Notes under the pieces: model-generated
What the model saw: the letters and a program-made list of their open reading frames with translations, nothing else
Database searches by the model: none
Told to the model about the DNA's origin: nothing
Translations under genes and position numbers: made by a program
Source: Henricia sp. BOLD:AAB3569
Lineage: Eukaryota; Echinodermata; Asteroidea; Spinulosida; Echinasteridae
Assembly (NCBI GenBank): GCA_037783545.1
Contig: JBBELK010000329.1
Span: 3,796,501 to 3,860,500, forward strand
Direction of reading: 5' to 3'
DNA: 64,000 nucleotides
Shown here: positions 25,601 through 40,600 of the stretch, one piece after another
How the letters are laid out: each line of letters opens with the position of its first letter
How positions within the stretch are numbered: the first letter of the stretch is position 1

Positions 25601-28600
25601 AGGGATTTTTGGTCGTTCCGGCACTAAGGCAACTCCACTCAATCACCAGGGACATTACCAAGCAGAGTTACACTAAAGACAAGGTAAGAAGGCAAAATTC
25701 AAAAATCTGTAAATATTGGGAGCAAAAACAGGAAAATATTTCCATCCCACTATGCCCCAACCCGCCCCAACCCACCCCATCCCACCCCACCCCACCCCAC
25801 CCCATGCACCCTTACCCCACCCACTTAAAGGAGCTTGTTCCGATTTTTCAAGAAAATTGATTTTATTCTAATCCAACTATCATATAAAATACCTCTCCTA
25901 AATACTATCCATGGGGAGAAAACGGGAAATTTGCAATCTCCAATTTGGATATGGAAGCAAAAGTGTTGGTGTAATCACTGCACTGTTTTATGTAACTGGA
26001 TAAATTAGTTTACAAAACATCAGTGTTTTTTTACGATATACTTGGAAATATGTGGATTGGGAGCACGAAATTTCAGAATAATGAGAAATATAAGTCTGTT
26101 TTGAATACTGGAGAGACTTTTTCACCAGGATCATAACTCTGTGCAATGCCATCTATCTTCTCTCAAAACAAAATAAATTTCTTAAGACAGATCTAAGAAG
26201 ATAACTTAAGCAACAAATAGTGCAACAACATACCTTTCTGAAAACCCTGTGTACAAATTTCCTATTTAACGTATGTAACATAGGACACATACTTTGTGAC
26301 ATTTGTTGGTGTTCTTGTTACATACGGTATATTGGATATTTTCACACAGGGGTTGCAGGAAGGTATATTATGGCACTATTCGTTGCACTTCTTTAGCTGA
26401 AGTTATCTCCTTAGATCCATCTTAAGATATTTCTTTTGTTTTGAGAAAGGATAAATGACATTGTACAGAGATATAATCCTGGAGAGAAAGGTCTCTCCAG
26501 TATTGAAAACAGATATATGACACATGATATGAAATCAAAATCTCAACACCCATGGGAACAAATTGGGGGCTCAAAAATGTGATATAGACACGCTCCTTTC
26601 AAAATTGTTATCATTATCTCGTAATTATGCTTGTCAGATGTCCACTATCCATCCACATAATATACTTCTCAATATTGCCTCTCCTCGCCCCTCATATCAA
26701 TAAGTGTGGTGTCACAGTTTGCAAACTGAATTTCTTGGCGTTTATTTTTCTGATTTTAAAGCAGGGCTTACCACAAGAGCTCAACAGAAACTACGACATC
26801 ATGAAACTGACAACGCAGAGTCTTCTGAAATATCACAAGACGGCTGTGGCGTCGTTGCATGGCCAACAGCTTGGTCCGAAAACATCTCTTGAGGGACGAT
26901 ACACTCATAAGGAGGTATAGTCAAAGCTCGTAAGGGCCCATCAAAAGTGGTTGACGTTTTCACAGTTCTACAGAGAGTAGTATTTTTCAAGACCTCCTCC
27001 CACCCCCTGAAATACTGCTTACCAACTTTAATAACACTACGTTATTAAAGGGCTGTGCCATGGTTTGCGCATGCGCCAAATCCTTTCATATTTTGAAATA
27101 CGTGCGGGCTCAGATGTGTGTAGTGCAATTTCGTTACCGTGACACAACGTTATTGGCGCATGTGCTATAGTTGTGTACATCGTGTACTTAGCACGTGCTG
27201 CATGGGCAGTGTGTTCGTTCATGAGTGTTTACAATACGCAGAATTCAACTACATTGTACATCGTGTGCTCGCATTTGTTCGATTTGGCATCGCGTGCGCG
27301 CGATCAATGTCTGGAAAAACAAAATCGTACAGCGGTGGCGGCCACGGTGTCTTTTCAATGACAGAAGATATGCTGTAAAATTGCTGTCAGGACCAAATAA
27401 GCACGTCAGTTTTGATGGAAAACAAGGTTAAACAAATTGCTGTATCCAACCATGTCATTCAAATCATTCGATGCCGTTTCTGCCATGTTTTGTCAAGTTT
27501 TTTGATGGGATGAAAAACTATTTTTTTAACGACGGCAGCACACCCGGTGATGTCGATGTAATGCATCACGACATCCTGGACGTTGACAAGTACACCACTG
27601 CCAAAATTACTAAACAATTATAAGAGATGGCAAAGATTGAATAGGATATGCAAAACCCGGCGTCAAAATTTGAAAAAGTTAGCCCAACCTTTTCAAGTTT
27701 TGCTGCGCATGCGCAAACCGTGACATAACCCCTTTATCTGTGGAATTGCCCACATGGTCCTCGTCGGGATTTGAACCCAGGACCTCTGTGCCTCATAGCT
27801 AAGCTATTGGAGCATTTGCGAGGGTGTCAGCGCTCTTTAGTTCGAATCCTGTTGAGTTCTGTTTGATTTTCTTAATTCACATTGAGCTAGAAAAGTTAGT
27901 TGCAACTTGATTGAAGGTATTTTGTTTTTTATTAAAACAAAATAAAAGAAATTGAAGTGTCATTTTTTTGTAATTTTTTTCTGTGACAGTACGTAGATGT
28001 TCATCTGCGATTCCTGGCCTTCATTCTCCAAGAGGGGGCGCTCTATCTCCCCTGGCATCGAGCCAGGGAGATTTGGGATTGTCTGGTCGCAAACCCCGAT
28101 GCCTGTGAAATGGACACAGAGGTAGGGTATTATGAAATTTTGGGTTGCTTGCCAAGAGGTCTTTCTGCAGCAAATATTTGAAATGTTCCAAAATCCTCTA
28201 ATTTCATGAGAATTCTGTAGGATTGAAGGAGGTAAAAGATAGATTACAGGATTGGAAAACTGTTACAAACGGCATTATCTCCATGTGGGATTCAGGGTGC
28301 GTGTAATAAATACCAACCTGTGTGTAAAGCCGGCCGTACACCTTGCGTTCCGACTCCGTTGCGATTGCACAGACACGCCAAATTTCGAGCATACTCGAAA
28401 TTCTGCGATTGCTTTTCGACGGACACGTACACAAAATCGTGACCACATCGCCATCGGAACCCATCGTAAAACCTGTACACCTTGTGATGCTACTGCACAA
28501 CATGCGCTATCGTGATCGAATCACGGACGAAACGCAAGGTGTACAGTACCTCAGTACCTCATCCACATTTCTAGAAAACAATGAACCAGCTATATTCCTT

Positions 28601-31600
28601 CAATGAAATATTGTGTTCATGCTATCAAGAAATTGTGTGAAGCCATCGTCCTATTTCGGCTGGTTCCCGGGCTATACTGCATTGGAAACGAAGCTACAGT
28701 ACCACAATAATAGTCAAGGGTCTAGTTTCGTTGACATGAGGGCGCCATTATAAATAAAAATCATGTCCGCGCATATTTACATAAATTCATCTTTCATTAT
28801 TTTTTTTCTGATAAAAATATATCATTGCATTGGACAGTTGGAACCACTTCTGTCTTCAATTTGAATAAGGTTTTTTTTTCCAGTCAGTTGGTTAATTAAA
28901 ATTTTGTGACATAACAAATCTTTTATATGGGATTTTAGTATAAAAAAATGGTTTTCTTGGTTTTTGTCCCAATAAACCCTAGACATGCTTTGAGTGGTTC
29001 TCGGACGGCTTAACAGACCTCGACACCGAGACACAGATGCAGCTTTTCAAGGAGAAACTACTGAAACTCGATCCCACCCTGCTGTCAACGACGGGGTTCG
29101 AGTGTGTCAAGATGTTCTTCGAGTCAATCAACATAAATAGTCACAGTCTGAAGAAGATGGCTGCCGGCCTGGTGGGTAGTTATTTATTTCATTTGCCAAA
29201 ATCAACAGCTTCATTGATGCAAATTGTGATGTGCTCTTCAAAAATAAAAAGTTATGACCAGTATGTATGTACTGTGCCGCTCGGCGAAGCGGACGTGTAT
29301 AAGTGGTGTGTGATGCGTGCAAGTAAGTGTGCAATGTGCGCACAAAACTGGTTCTTGTAATACCTGGTTAAAATGTTATTGACATTGTTATCTTCCCTTT
29401 TCTCCTATTGAAATGAACGTAACCAAAGCGAGGCTTGCCGAAATAAAATAGTTTGGCCCCGTGTTGAAAATGTTCATTGTGTGCATCACAATGATATGCG
29501 TGCGGTGCGATCAAGAAAACGCGCAGAGCGGACAGTGATTCTCTCAAAACAACAACGGTAGACTGCACGCGCTATCGCGCTATCGCGCAGACACGCACAC
29601 ACACTGATCATGCCCGACACGTACACGTACTATGCAGCAGGGAACAAGACAAAGATGGACGCACCGTGATAAAGGTCTATTGTTGTTTTTCTCCGGTCTC
29701 ACCCCTGATAATTTCTGTATCAGTTTTAGATATTGCATTTGGTTTTCGATGTGCATTTATTTTTCTTGTTTATTCATGACGTAGGTGGTAGAGAAACTGG
29801 ACCTGTATGGACTAGACTTTCTGTGGCAGATCGCCCTAGAAACGCCATCGGAAGCAATCGCTGACCAAGCCATTAAACATCTCATGAAAATGTGCTACTC
29901 TAACCTCTCGCAGAAACTCAAAAAGGTACATGCAAGTTGTTTTTCAAGGGTAGAGGATGTTTATGGACTGATAAAAAAAATGTTCTGTAGATATTTTGCA
30001 GTGTAACCATTTTAGGAGGCAATTGTTTGTTTCCCTTGTGTAATTATGACCATGTGTGGTCTAGTGGGTAACAAAATGTTATAGGTTCGAGCCCCATTAA
30101 TGTTAGCATTTTTGTGTCCCTGGGCAAGATACTTGCCTTGTCAACCCATGCGATATTTGGGGAGATGTTGGGGAAACGCCACAATCTTAGTGCTGATAGG
30201 GTTGTGCACCTTGGCCAGGTAGCCACCTAGTTGAAGTGAAATGGTTCTGGTGATTCCATGATGGCAGCGGTAATAATGGCAACAGTGCCAGGAGTCCCCT
30301 GTAGGGGGAATGCCACAATCTAAGTGCTGATAGAGTTGTGCCCTTGGCCAGGCAGCCACCTAGTTGATGTGAAATGGTTCTGGTGATTTCCTGATGGCAG
30401 TGATAATAATGGCAACAGCGCCATGATCTACATGGAATGGCGCTATATAAAAACCTACTACTATTATCCTGCAGGGTAGACGTGTGTACTAAACAAGAAT
30501 CTACCATTATGCACTTTGTGCTTCCATTGATACAGCATTTAAAAAAACAAACCCTTCCCACAACATGGCCGCCAATGGAAATAGTCTATTGATTGCTTTC
30601 CGTGACTTGGAACATCCGGGAATGTTTGGTTGTCAACTGTCACGCGCGCGCCACTAGACGCACATGAACACGCGTAAAAAATACTCACCAGCATATTTTC
30701 ATTCGAAGATGCCGCACGCGCGCGCTGCGATACGTTCAAATTATTGAGCATGCACTCGGCTTGTAAAAACAAAAGTGCTTCTACTTGATCGCGATTTTTA
30801 GCCTGGAGAAATGTGTTTTTATCTTTATTGATACAACAGCCGTGGCGCAACAACATAAAGCAAAGTTAAGCAACAGAGGTAAGTGTAACCAATGCGCTTT
30901 TCCTGCTCTTTTTGCCGGTTATCACTCGGGCCACGTGGGTCATAAAAAATGACAACCAAAATGGTGGATGGAAGGCGTGACGTCACTGGAAAGCAATCAC
31001 TACAAGAATCCACCATTATGCACTTTTTGCTTCCATTGATACAGCATTTAAAATAAAATAATAACTTTCCACAACATGGCTGCCAATGGAAATAGTCTAT
31101 AAGGCATTGCTAAACTTTGATAGGTGGTGAATCTCTTGTTTCTAATTTGCTTGATTCAAAGGACCCTGTAGCTTTGCACAATGCCTTCATAGCCGAGTGT
31201 TACCGAAGGTTAGAACTGGCGTCCATCACAATAGGAGGTACTGCTATGGCGATTGCTGTATCCCAGGCAACCAAGACACTAACGGCAGCCACTGTACCGG
31301 CGGTTGCTGGGATACCGTGCCCCTCAAGGTGAGATGTCATTCAAAAACGATCAGAGACAATTATAGAAAATCACATGCTCCTGATTAGGGAGCACCTGTG
31401 GTCTAATGGGTATACAGCTGTGCTCGTGATTGAAGGGTTATGGGTTCGAGCCCCACTCGTGCCAACGTGTTTGTGTCTGTGGGCAAGACACTTAATCTCA
31501 ATTGCAAGCGATATATGGGGGAAATGCCACAATCTAACTGCTGATAGGGTTGTGCACCTTGGCCAGGTAGCCACCTAGTTGAAGCAAAATGGTTCTGGTG

Positions 31601-34600
31601 ATTTCCTGATGGCAGCGGTAATAATGGCAACAGCGCCAGGAGCACCCCCGCAGGGGTGGACATGTGCGCTATATACAGTTGAAGTCAGAGGTTTACATAC
31701 ATGTACACCACTACCATCATCACCCAAAATGGTAAACAGGACTACCCGAACCATTGCAAGGTGTGCAAGCTATGTTTTAAGTACTGCAAGCACGTGAGGA
31801 ATTCCACAAAATCACGACTTTAGTAAAGACTGTTACAAAAATGTGACAACGCAAGTTTAAGCACACCAGTTTTAACACAGTTGTATGTAAACTTCTGACT
31901 ACATCTGTAAGTATCCACCATTATTATTATTAGTATTAGTGTAAAACCTCAAATGCTGAAATAAATCTGTCATCTCTGGGAGGGGTGGTTATCTCATTGA
32001 AGGGTTTATCCCTCTGTAGGGCTTGTTAAGCTCACGTGATAGCCAATCCCAATCAGTGAGGAACAACTGCAATACCGTGATTCAAGACCACCAGTTGGCT
32101 TTGTAGCTCAATTGGAAGGGTGTCTGCACGTTAAGCAGAAGGTCCGGAGTTCAAATCCCAGTGGAGCCAACTTGTTTTCTGCATCCCACACTCGTACCGA
32201 ATTAATTCACTTCGGCAGTCCCTAAAATATCACTCATTCAAACGAAATAAATTTCTGTGAAACTGTACCTGAAAATTCTACCTTAATTTGTAATAGATGG
32301 ATATCATGTTCGAGTGTTCTCGGAAGTCAAAATCAAGACCATGGTTAATTCTGCAGGTCATGGGTTCGAATCCAGGCCAGCACATTTACATACACATACC
32401 CATGGTCAAGACACTTTGTATATATTTTTTTTCTTGTCTTGAATATTATTTTTGGGAGGTATTTTATATGATTAAGTTAGATCTAGATCAGATTTCTAGA
32501 AAATCTGAACACTCCTTTTTAAAAACGTTTGGCCACAATTGTAAAATCCCAACCTGATTACCTCCATTGTTTACTTGTCCATCCAAAGAATGCAACTTCC
32601 ATTGGTGTCTGGCTGTGTAAGGTAAGACTACAAAAACAGCAGAAAAGACAGTGTTTTTCTTTGAAACCCAAAAGATGATATTTTGGCCAACCTTCCCACC
32701 CTTATTCGCTGAGCAATGTGTTTGTTTTAATAGCTTATTTGCTTTATGAGTCTTTCCACGGTAAAGGGGGCATTTTGGCAACACAGACCATATTTTTCAG
32801 AAAATACTTTTGTCTGGTCTCAAAATAAAAGAAATAAGTTTCAGTTGTTCTGACGAGATAACTTGGGCCCAAAAAGGGTTACAAATAGTGTGACAACATG
32901 CCTTTCTAAAAAAACCTGTGTACAAATTTCCAATATACGCTCGTAACCGGGACGGCCTAATATGTAACACAAGTGCCTAATATGTAACACAAGTGTCCGT
33001 CCCGGTTACGAGCGTATATTGGAAATTTGTACACAGGGTTTTTTAGAAAGGCATGTTGTCACACTATTTGTAACCCTTTTTGGGCCTAAGTTATCTCTTC
33101 AGAACAACTGAAACTTATTTCTTTTATTTTAATACCAGACAAAGGTATTTTCTGGAAAATATTGTCTGTGTTGCCAACTGGAGAAAGACCCATATCTAAT
33201 TTGACTGTGCCAAAACCCCTCTCCTGGCCCCTTGTTGCTAAAAATACACTGCTTACAAAAAAACCCAAAAAATCAGTTTGGAATTTTTTTTGTGATAACA
33301 AATTCATCTGATTTGCCTTATCATATCAAATAAAAAATATGGGAAATTTATTTTTTTAATCTTTTTTTTTTTTTGTGAGCAGTAAAAAATCCTATAGAAT
33401 CATAAACTCAAAATGCACTTTTCTAAACCTGTAATCGTTCCTCACACAAACGACTCAAAAATCTTGGTCTGACCCTTTGCGTGAACTGTGACCTTGCGCA
33501 AACATCATGTGGGCTTTTCCATGGTTACATATAGTGACGTTATTTTTTAGTATTTAGTACAATTCCATGCGGTATTTTATCAACATGCATGCCTGTCAGT
33601 TCTCCATTATGATACCAGACAGTAATAACTAAAAAAGTTGGCCCCTTTTCATGAATTGCAATAAAATATTCAATCTCAGTTAGTACCGTTACAAAAATAG
33701 AACATGTCTTCAAACAAAGTTTTGGCAAATGGGACAAAAGTGGAAAAAGTGCTGCTCGCCAACTTATTATAATTTTTTTTTTTTACAGAAGCTTGATGCA
33801 TATGCTATGATTTAAAGCATTTTTCTACATAAAAAAATACAATTACAAATTTGGATGTCATGTCCACTAACACCGTGTTTACACTCGAACCGGCAAAGGT
33901 GGATACAGACCCAGCATTTTTATTGCGACCACAAAACTGAACATTTGCCGTGTTTACACTACACCCCAAATGGCTTTAACTCGCCTTCAGAAACCACAAA
34001 AGTCACCACTAAATGTAACTGCAGCGCATGCGTTAGCTGTTAGGTGTTGCTGCACTAGTGCCAGATTGGTCAATTAAATCTACTACACGGCGGGTACCGC
34101 CCCTAGGACACTCAAATTGCAGAATCTGTATTCGGGTAGCGTTTACACTACAAGTGACCTTGACGATTGCAGGGTTCAACCCTGCAATTGCGGGGTTCAA
34201 CCCTACCCCAAAGGTGACTTGAAAAAGGCCTACCCGGCTTCAACTCACCTTTTTGGAAATTGCGGAGTTTGATTTGGCAAAGGCGAATCGAGTGTAAACG
34301 GGCCTTTACCGATGTCCATAACGTGCAGTGACCTCCCTCTAAATCCTTGACCAATTAGAACTGGTTTTGTGGTCCTGTGTGATTGGTAAATGTGGTCAAA
34401 TTGGTGGCTTTTAATTGAGGTTGTTGTGACCCACAGTGAACTGTGTGATCCTGATTTTGTTCCCGTCCTGGGTTTATGATTTCTGAATGGTATCCTCGCC
34501 CATGGAAAAATATATTTGGGATTGGCTCGGCTTGTGAAATTCTGGGTTTGAATCCGATTCATGGTCAGCGCGTATTGAAACAAGCACACGCACACAGAAA

Positions 34601-37600
34601 CTGCACGTTCGAAAGCAAAATGTGCACTTAAGTATCCGGTCGTGTGCGTGCACGTACAACACGCCTGCAATACGCATAACCGAACAAAAACATCTCGACA
34701 CACATCTAGAACGCAGTGAATGCACAACATAGCAAAACGACAAGCTAATTTTGATGAGTTTTTCCCGTTTACACAAAAACACATTTATGAAGGGATTAAA
34801 AGTAGGTTAGGATAGTATAACACAATCTGTTTTAAACTAGGGTACTCTGCACTGATAAAAATGATGTTTATGGTGTTTTTGCGTCACTCGTGCTGCATTT
34901 CGCTCTGTGCACAAAATTGAGGACTCAGGTAACCAAAATGGAGATCCACTTTTTGGTTACCTCAACCTGAGGCTGTGATTGGTCAATTCCAAAATGGGCG
35001 GAGCTTACTGGATCGGTCTATTGCCATGTGTAAAATGCTTAAGAAACCTGTATAAAGAGGCCACCTCTTTATAGTGGCCAATTTTTTACGGTCCCGAGGG
35101 TGGCCACTATAGACAAGTTTCACTGTAATAACAATGCGAACATTTTGTTGTTGTTTATGAGCAGAGCGGCTAAGCTATTAGTCATCGAACGTCTCCTGAA
35201 ACTAGCGGAGACGTACATCACGACAGTGGAAGATCAACACCTAGCCCCTCGAACTATCTTACCTCATGGAGCCTCATACCAAGGCCACCCCGTAACGATG
35301 CAGGTTGTCTGCGACTCACAAAAGTATGATTTTATTCTGGTGGTAAGTATCAGAAGATTTTGGTACTGGAGGGTAGTATTGTAGTCTAGTCACCAATATC
35401 GAGTCCGAGTCTCGAGTCATTAGCCACGAGTCACTTTCCTCGAGTCCTAGTCCGAGTCACGAGTCACTTGTTCACCAAAATGAAACTGAATCTGCTATAG
35501 TTTCGTACACTCAATGTGTGAAATGATGACGTACTCGTGTGCTCCTTGCCGGCCTGGTGGGGGTAGTGTATATATTCACGCGTCGTACTGTGCTTTTCCT
35601 GCATTAAGCGCACGATTATATATATATATTTTTGAAATATGTGACCGACTCTGGCAAAACCCGACGCTTCTCGGCATTTCCAATTACGTGATATGGGCCC
35701 ACAACCTTAAAAAATGGCCTCTGGGACCAACTTGAAAATTTGGCAGAATCAACATCGGGATACATTCAAGATTTGTTTTGTTGTTTGAACTGTCTCAAAA
35801 TTCCTCATATTATTGACAAAAAATTAAAATAATCACCTAGTTTATACTTTAAAGTTTAATTGGTCATAACTTCGCCAAAAATCAGAATTTCCTCAAACAT
35901 GTTTTAAAAGATACCTTTTTGTATGCACACTTAAAGCTGATACCAAAACTTAAATTTTGAATTTTCATCACAAGTGTTGGGTTTTGCTGGAGCCGGTCAC
36001 ATATGTGAGAGTCACCATGTTCGAGTCGGAGCCATCACGGTCGAGTCCGAGTCATTTTCCAATGTGATTCGAGTCTGAGTCACGAAAAATGTGACTGGAG
36101 TCGGACTCGAGTCCGAGTCCTTGACTCGAGTACTACAACACCACTGGAGGGTGATCTGTGAATTTTTTTCCCGACATACTTGCACAAAAATTACAAAACC
36201 ACTACCGAGTTATTTGCCGAAATTGTGGAGAAAAAAGATGTCCAATTTCATGGAGCTGTTTCAAAGAAAAGTGCCTAGCAAAAATGACTAGCTGAAATCT
36301 TTTGTACTGCTTTTGTATGATACTCTGCCAAATTTTTTGCTGAGCACAAAAGCTGGCTAAGCAGTATCTTCTTCGAAACAGCTCAATGCAATTTGGCCCA
36401 GGATGTATTTAAACTTCATACCATTTCTGCAGTTGAATTTCTATTGGAATTGTGTTTCAATTATCTAACTTTATATTATCTAACTTTATATTCTTAGGCC
36501 GAAGTTCATTAAACTGCACACTTTTTTTGTTCTTGCTTTGTTTTGTGTAGGGCCACGGAAACGAAACGTTACAGAGCGTGCGACAGCGGATTGCCCAACG
36601 AATGAGAACGTCAGTCGACAATATTCAAATTGCTGCAAATGATAGAATGGTAAACAATTTTAATTGTCTTCATTTTGGATAAATTTTCTGGAGCAAATTA
36701 TCTGCAGCAAATTATCTGCCGTATTTCATATTTAAAAGTGAGATAAACCCTGTCACCTTGAAAGAAGATTTGCCGGGAAGCCTACTCCTTAATCACGCTT
36801 ATCACCCCTTGGATTGTCTTGTGTCAACGTGGTTGTCCTGGTGGTATAGTGGTTATCACAGGGGACGTAGGTCCAAAGCCCACTCGGGGCAAAATTTCCT
36901 TCAAACATTTATTCAAAATAAAAGTCGGGTAAATATAGATATATTCAATGAATATGTCTGGAAACAAGGGATTTTACCATGCATTATTGAGAATGGCATT
37001 TCAGTTTTTTAGGAATTACACTTCCATTGTGGGGTGTTATGACCGAGCGGTCTAGCGCGTCGAACTTAAGTTCCTGTGCCAGTACTAGAATGTGGGTTCG
37101 ATTCCGGGCTGTGACGGGTTGTGGCACTTGTGCTCTTGAGCAAGGCACTTAATCACACTTGTTCCATCCTTCGGAAGGGATGTAAAGCCGTTGGTCCAGT
37201 GTGTTAGGTTTCGGTAACGCACTTTAAAGATCCCAGAGCATTCTTTCGTAAGGGGAGGGATTCCCCGGTGTCTCTGGCCGTTTCTAATTCAACTTAGAAG
37301 TTGATACAGTAGTTATTCGAATATCTATGTTAATTGATCCCATTCCTGTAATTGGCGGTCCTTCCGCTGTTGGATGTGGTGAATAAATAAATAAATAAAT
37401 AAATAAATTAAGGATGTTTGAAGAACATGTGTTTAAAATCAAATAACTTCAATATTAGAAGCATTACAAGCCCTCAAAGTCTGAGAAATGTAAAATTGCC
37501 CTTCTATTTCTGTCGAACAGATCATGAGAGAAAAATGAATACAAGAAATGTTTTTCTTTTGATTTTTGTCTTTGTATAGCTGATGTCCAACAAATACCCC

Positions 37601-40600
37601 AAGCTCTTGAGACAACTAGAGTTTGAAGATCAACAGTTGTTAACTGTCAAACAACTGGGAATTGTGTCTAGGATAGATGAGGTAGGTGGCCCAGGGGTGT
37701 AGTTTAGACATTTCTAAAACCTCTTAATAATTGAAGAAATGAAATCGGATTTCCAAGTGTATTTAATACTTTTTCCAAGGTTTAGAATGGACACATCGTT
37801 AGTAACACACTGTAAAATGACTGGATTCATGTTCCTACCCTAGCAGGATCGTTAACTTTTAGGCAAAATGAGGGAAAAACAGCACGTTAAAACACGATGC
37901 TGGGAGGAACGTTCACAAAGAGAAGCAGTCAGGTAGAAAGATGGGTTGGAGTGGAAAGCCAATTAGGGGAACAAGGGGTAGCAGCCGATTTCACGAAAAA
38001 TTGCGTAGCTTGCGCAACTTTTGAAAATGGCATAATCCCCATAGGCTTGCGTGTAATTATCACAGGAGTGTTGCGCAGCTTACGCAATAAAAAGTTGTGC
38101 AAGCGGGCTTACGCAGTCCGTAAGGTTTTGTGAAATCGGCTGTTGGTCTGGGGCTGGAGGGTGAATATGGCGTATAGTGGGAATTTTGCTAAGGCTTTGA
38201 GTTAAAGCTCGAGCTAACATATAAATACTTATGCACACTCATTTTTACAAGGGCACCCACATGTGAACGAGACTAGGTCCCTGACTGCCATGGTATTATA
38301 GCTTCATTTTCCATGTAGCATAGAAAGGGAACCAGCCTAAATCGGATGGTGGCTTTGTACAACTTCATGAAAGCATGGACAAAGTATTTCAATGTTTTCA
38401 TTGGTTTGAGGGTGCTTTATCATACATATCCTCAATCACACATGGAGATAATGCCGTTGGTACAATGTAAAAGTTTTTCCATTAGGCCGTATTCCTAAAC
38501 GCGTCAGGGTGCTGTCAAGTGGCCCGCGCCCATCACGCGTTATGTTCGAACACAAAACGCGCTAGTCGGGCACGCCTTCCAAACATTTGCTTTTCATGGA
38601 AATCTCTGCCCGCGCTATGGGCCTGAGCTCCGCGTACGCAACTTTCAGTGTTCTGCGTACGGACGTCTGATTCCCCCCATTTTCCACTGTGGCTATGGCA
38701 ATTTTCCCCCAAATCACATAGTTCGAGCACCCTCACGCATTCAGGAATATGGCCTATAGACCGTATGGAATAGCCGCCATTTCGTGGGGCGGTTTCTTTG
38801 TTCCTTGAGGACATGCATGGTTGCACATATTGTGCTTCCATTGTTGAATGGTTTAAGTAACAAAAGGTGCCCCACGAAATGGTGGCTATTCGATACGGTC
38901 TATTGTGTAATCTATTTCTCATTTTGTCCATGTAGAGTAATTTCACCAGCCGACAGACCTACATGACCGATGTTGAGAGGTCGTTGCCGGGTGTGGTTAT
39001 GGCAGCAGGAGGTCAAGTCTTTGAGATGCTCTACCAGCTTGCTGAGATGGAAGGCTCGAGGTCAGTCCGAGTCCAGACATTTAAAAGACATTCAGTAGCA
39101 GGATAACATGTTCTCATGCATTCAAGGGCAAAATACAAAATATGCCTTAAAGGGCCCCTGAAATGCTCAATAACTTTATGCACAGTTTTTGCTGCATATG
39201 AAGGATTACTTGTGTAGAAAGACAATACTACTGTTCATTTTGATGCTCCATGAATAAAAAGTAGCATTTTTCAACATAAACTCACAGAAAGAGGGCGCTG
39301 TTTGGGGCATGTCACTTTAGGAACACACAGCAGAAAAGCAAAGAAAAAACAAGACTTCAAACTGAAATTGTGGAAAAATGCTGCAGTTTCTAGCCTTAGT
39401 TTTTTCATGGTTTGCAACAGGCAACATGTAAAACAAACCTAAACCGTCATGGGCTACAAAAGTTTCAGCAAGTTGGAGAAAATTGTGGAAACTTTTGTGC
39501 ACAGGTGAATGAGATTTTCCTGTGTTTTTCTATTGTGACATCACCACTTTGCTCATGCATATGTAAATTTTCATTAGCATAAAAAAACCCCTTGATTTTA
39601 ACCCCCCAAACAACTTCCAAGTAAGGTTTTTATGATTGTAAATTAATGGACTAGTTCCATAGCACAGATTTCATTGATAAAAACACCATTTCAGGGGCTC
39701 TTTGAAATGTTCATTATCAGCCATGTCAAATCAAATCGCTCTTTATTTTTTACTGCTCACATTCCTGAATAAATGACGATGTTTCAGTCATGTAGCATCT
39801 AGTAGAATCATTTTAGTGCCGTGAAGATCAGATTTTGTCCCTGTTAGTAACTGTCTTTGTGATAATTCCCACAGGTTAACAGAAAGGGTTCGGAACCTCT
39901 TAATGTTGATACCCACGGATCCCACTGTACAAGAGGCATTGGATTCTATCTGCAGGCAGGTAGGGATCGCAGTCAATCCTTGCACAATTAAAGAATTTCC
40001 TTTAAAGGCCCATTGTATCATTTGCAATGACCCAATTTTGTTTTTCATGAGTTGACAAGAAATACCTTACTCAAAGTGTTGATAGCAATTGTAACAAACA
40101 CCACATGAATTTATTTCCGTCCAAAATGGTATTTCATGCTAGAAATTGACAACCGAAAGTGGTTTTCTAAAAAGGTCCCGTGCACGGGATTTTTTTACCA
40201 TTCACTTGTACACAAAATCCATATATAGATTTTCAAGGTTTTCTGAAGCATTTATGTATCTAAGTAGCTAACATTTCTTGAGGTTAGTTTACCAACATTC
40301 TTCCTCAGATATGTTACACTCTTATTCCACGAATCTGTAAAAAGATTTATCTTCCAAATGATACATAGGGCCTTTAACCTTTTAGTCCACAGAGGTGCAA
40401 AAACAAATTATCTGTTCACCAAAGGGTTAAGATATTTAGGGGCCATCCAAAGTTGTCAACATTTTCACGGTTCCACAAAGCGAAGAGGGTGGAGAGAGGT
40501 CAAGGGGCGTCGAGAGCCGTGTAGGACTTTACATGCACTGTAAAATGTTGACATTTCATGGTAGTGACAACAGAGAACAGAGAACACCCCATACTTACCA

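Noticed and set aside
32096-32170. tRNA gene with a GTT-like anticodon
   Set aside because: Cloverleaf is partial: position 33 is C instead of T and the T-stem has mismatches; a diverged copy exists at 56528-56602 with the same flanks, so it is a SINE head.
34245-34784. 179-codon minus-strand open frame
   Set aside because: It crosses the boundary between two unrelated transposons (33866-34310 and 34560-35023) and similar Cys-rich frames appear in the related element at 62694-63157, so it is a by-product of repeat sequence.
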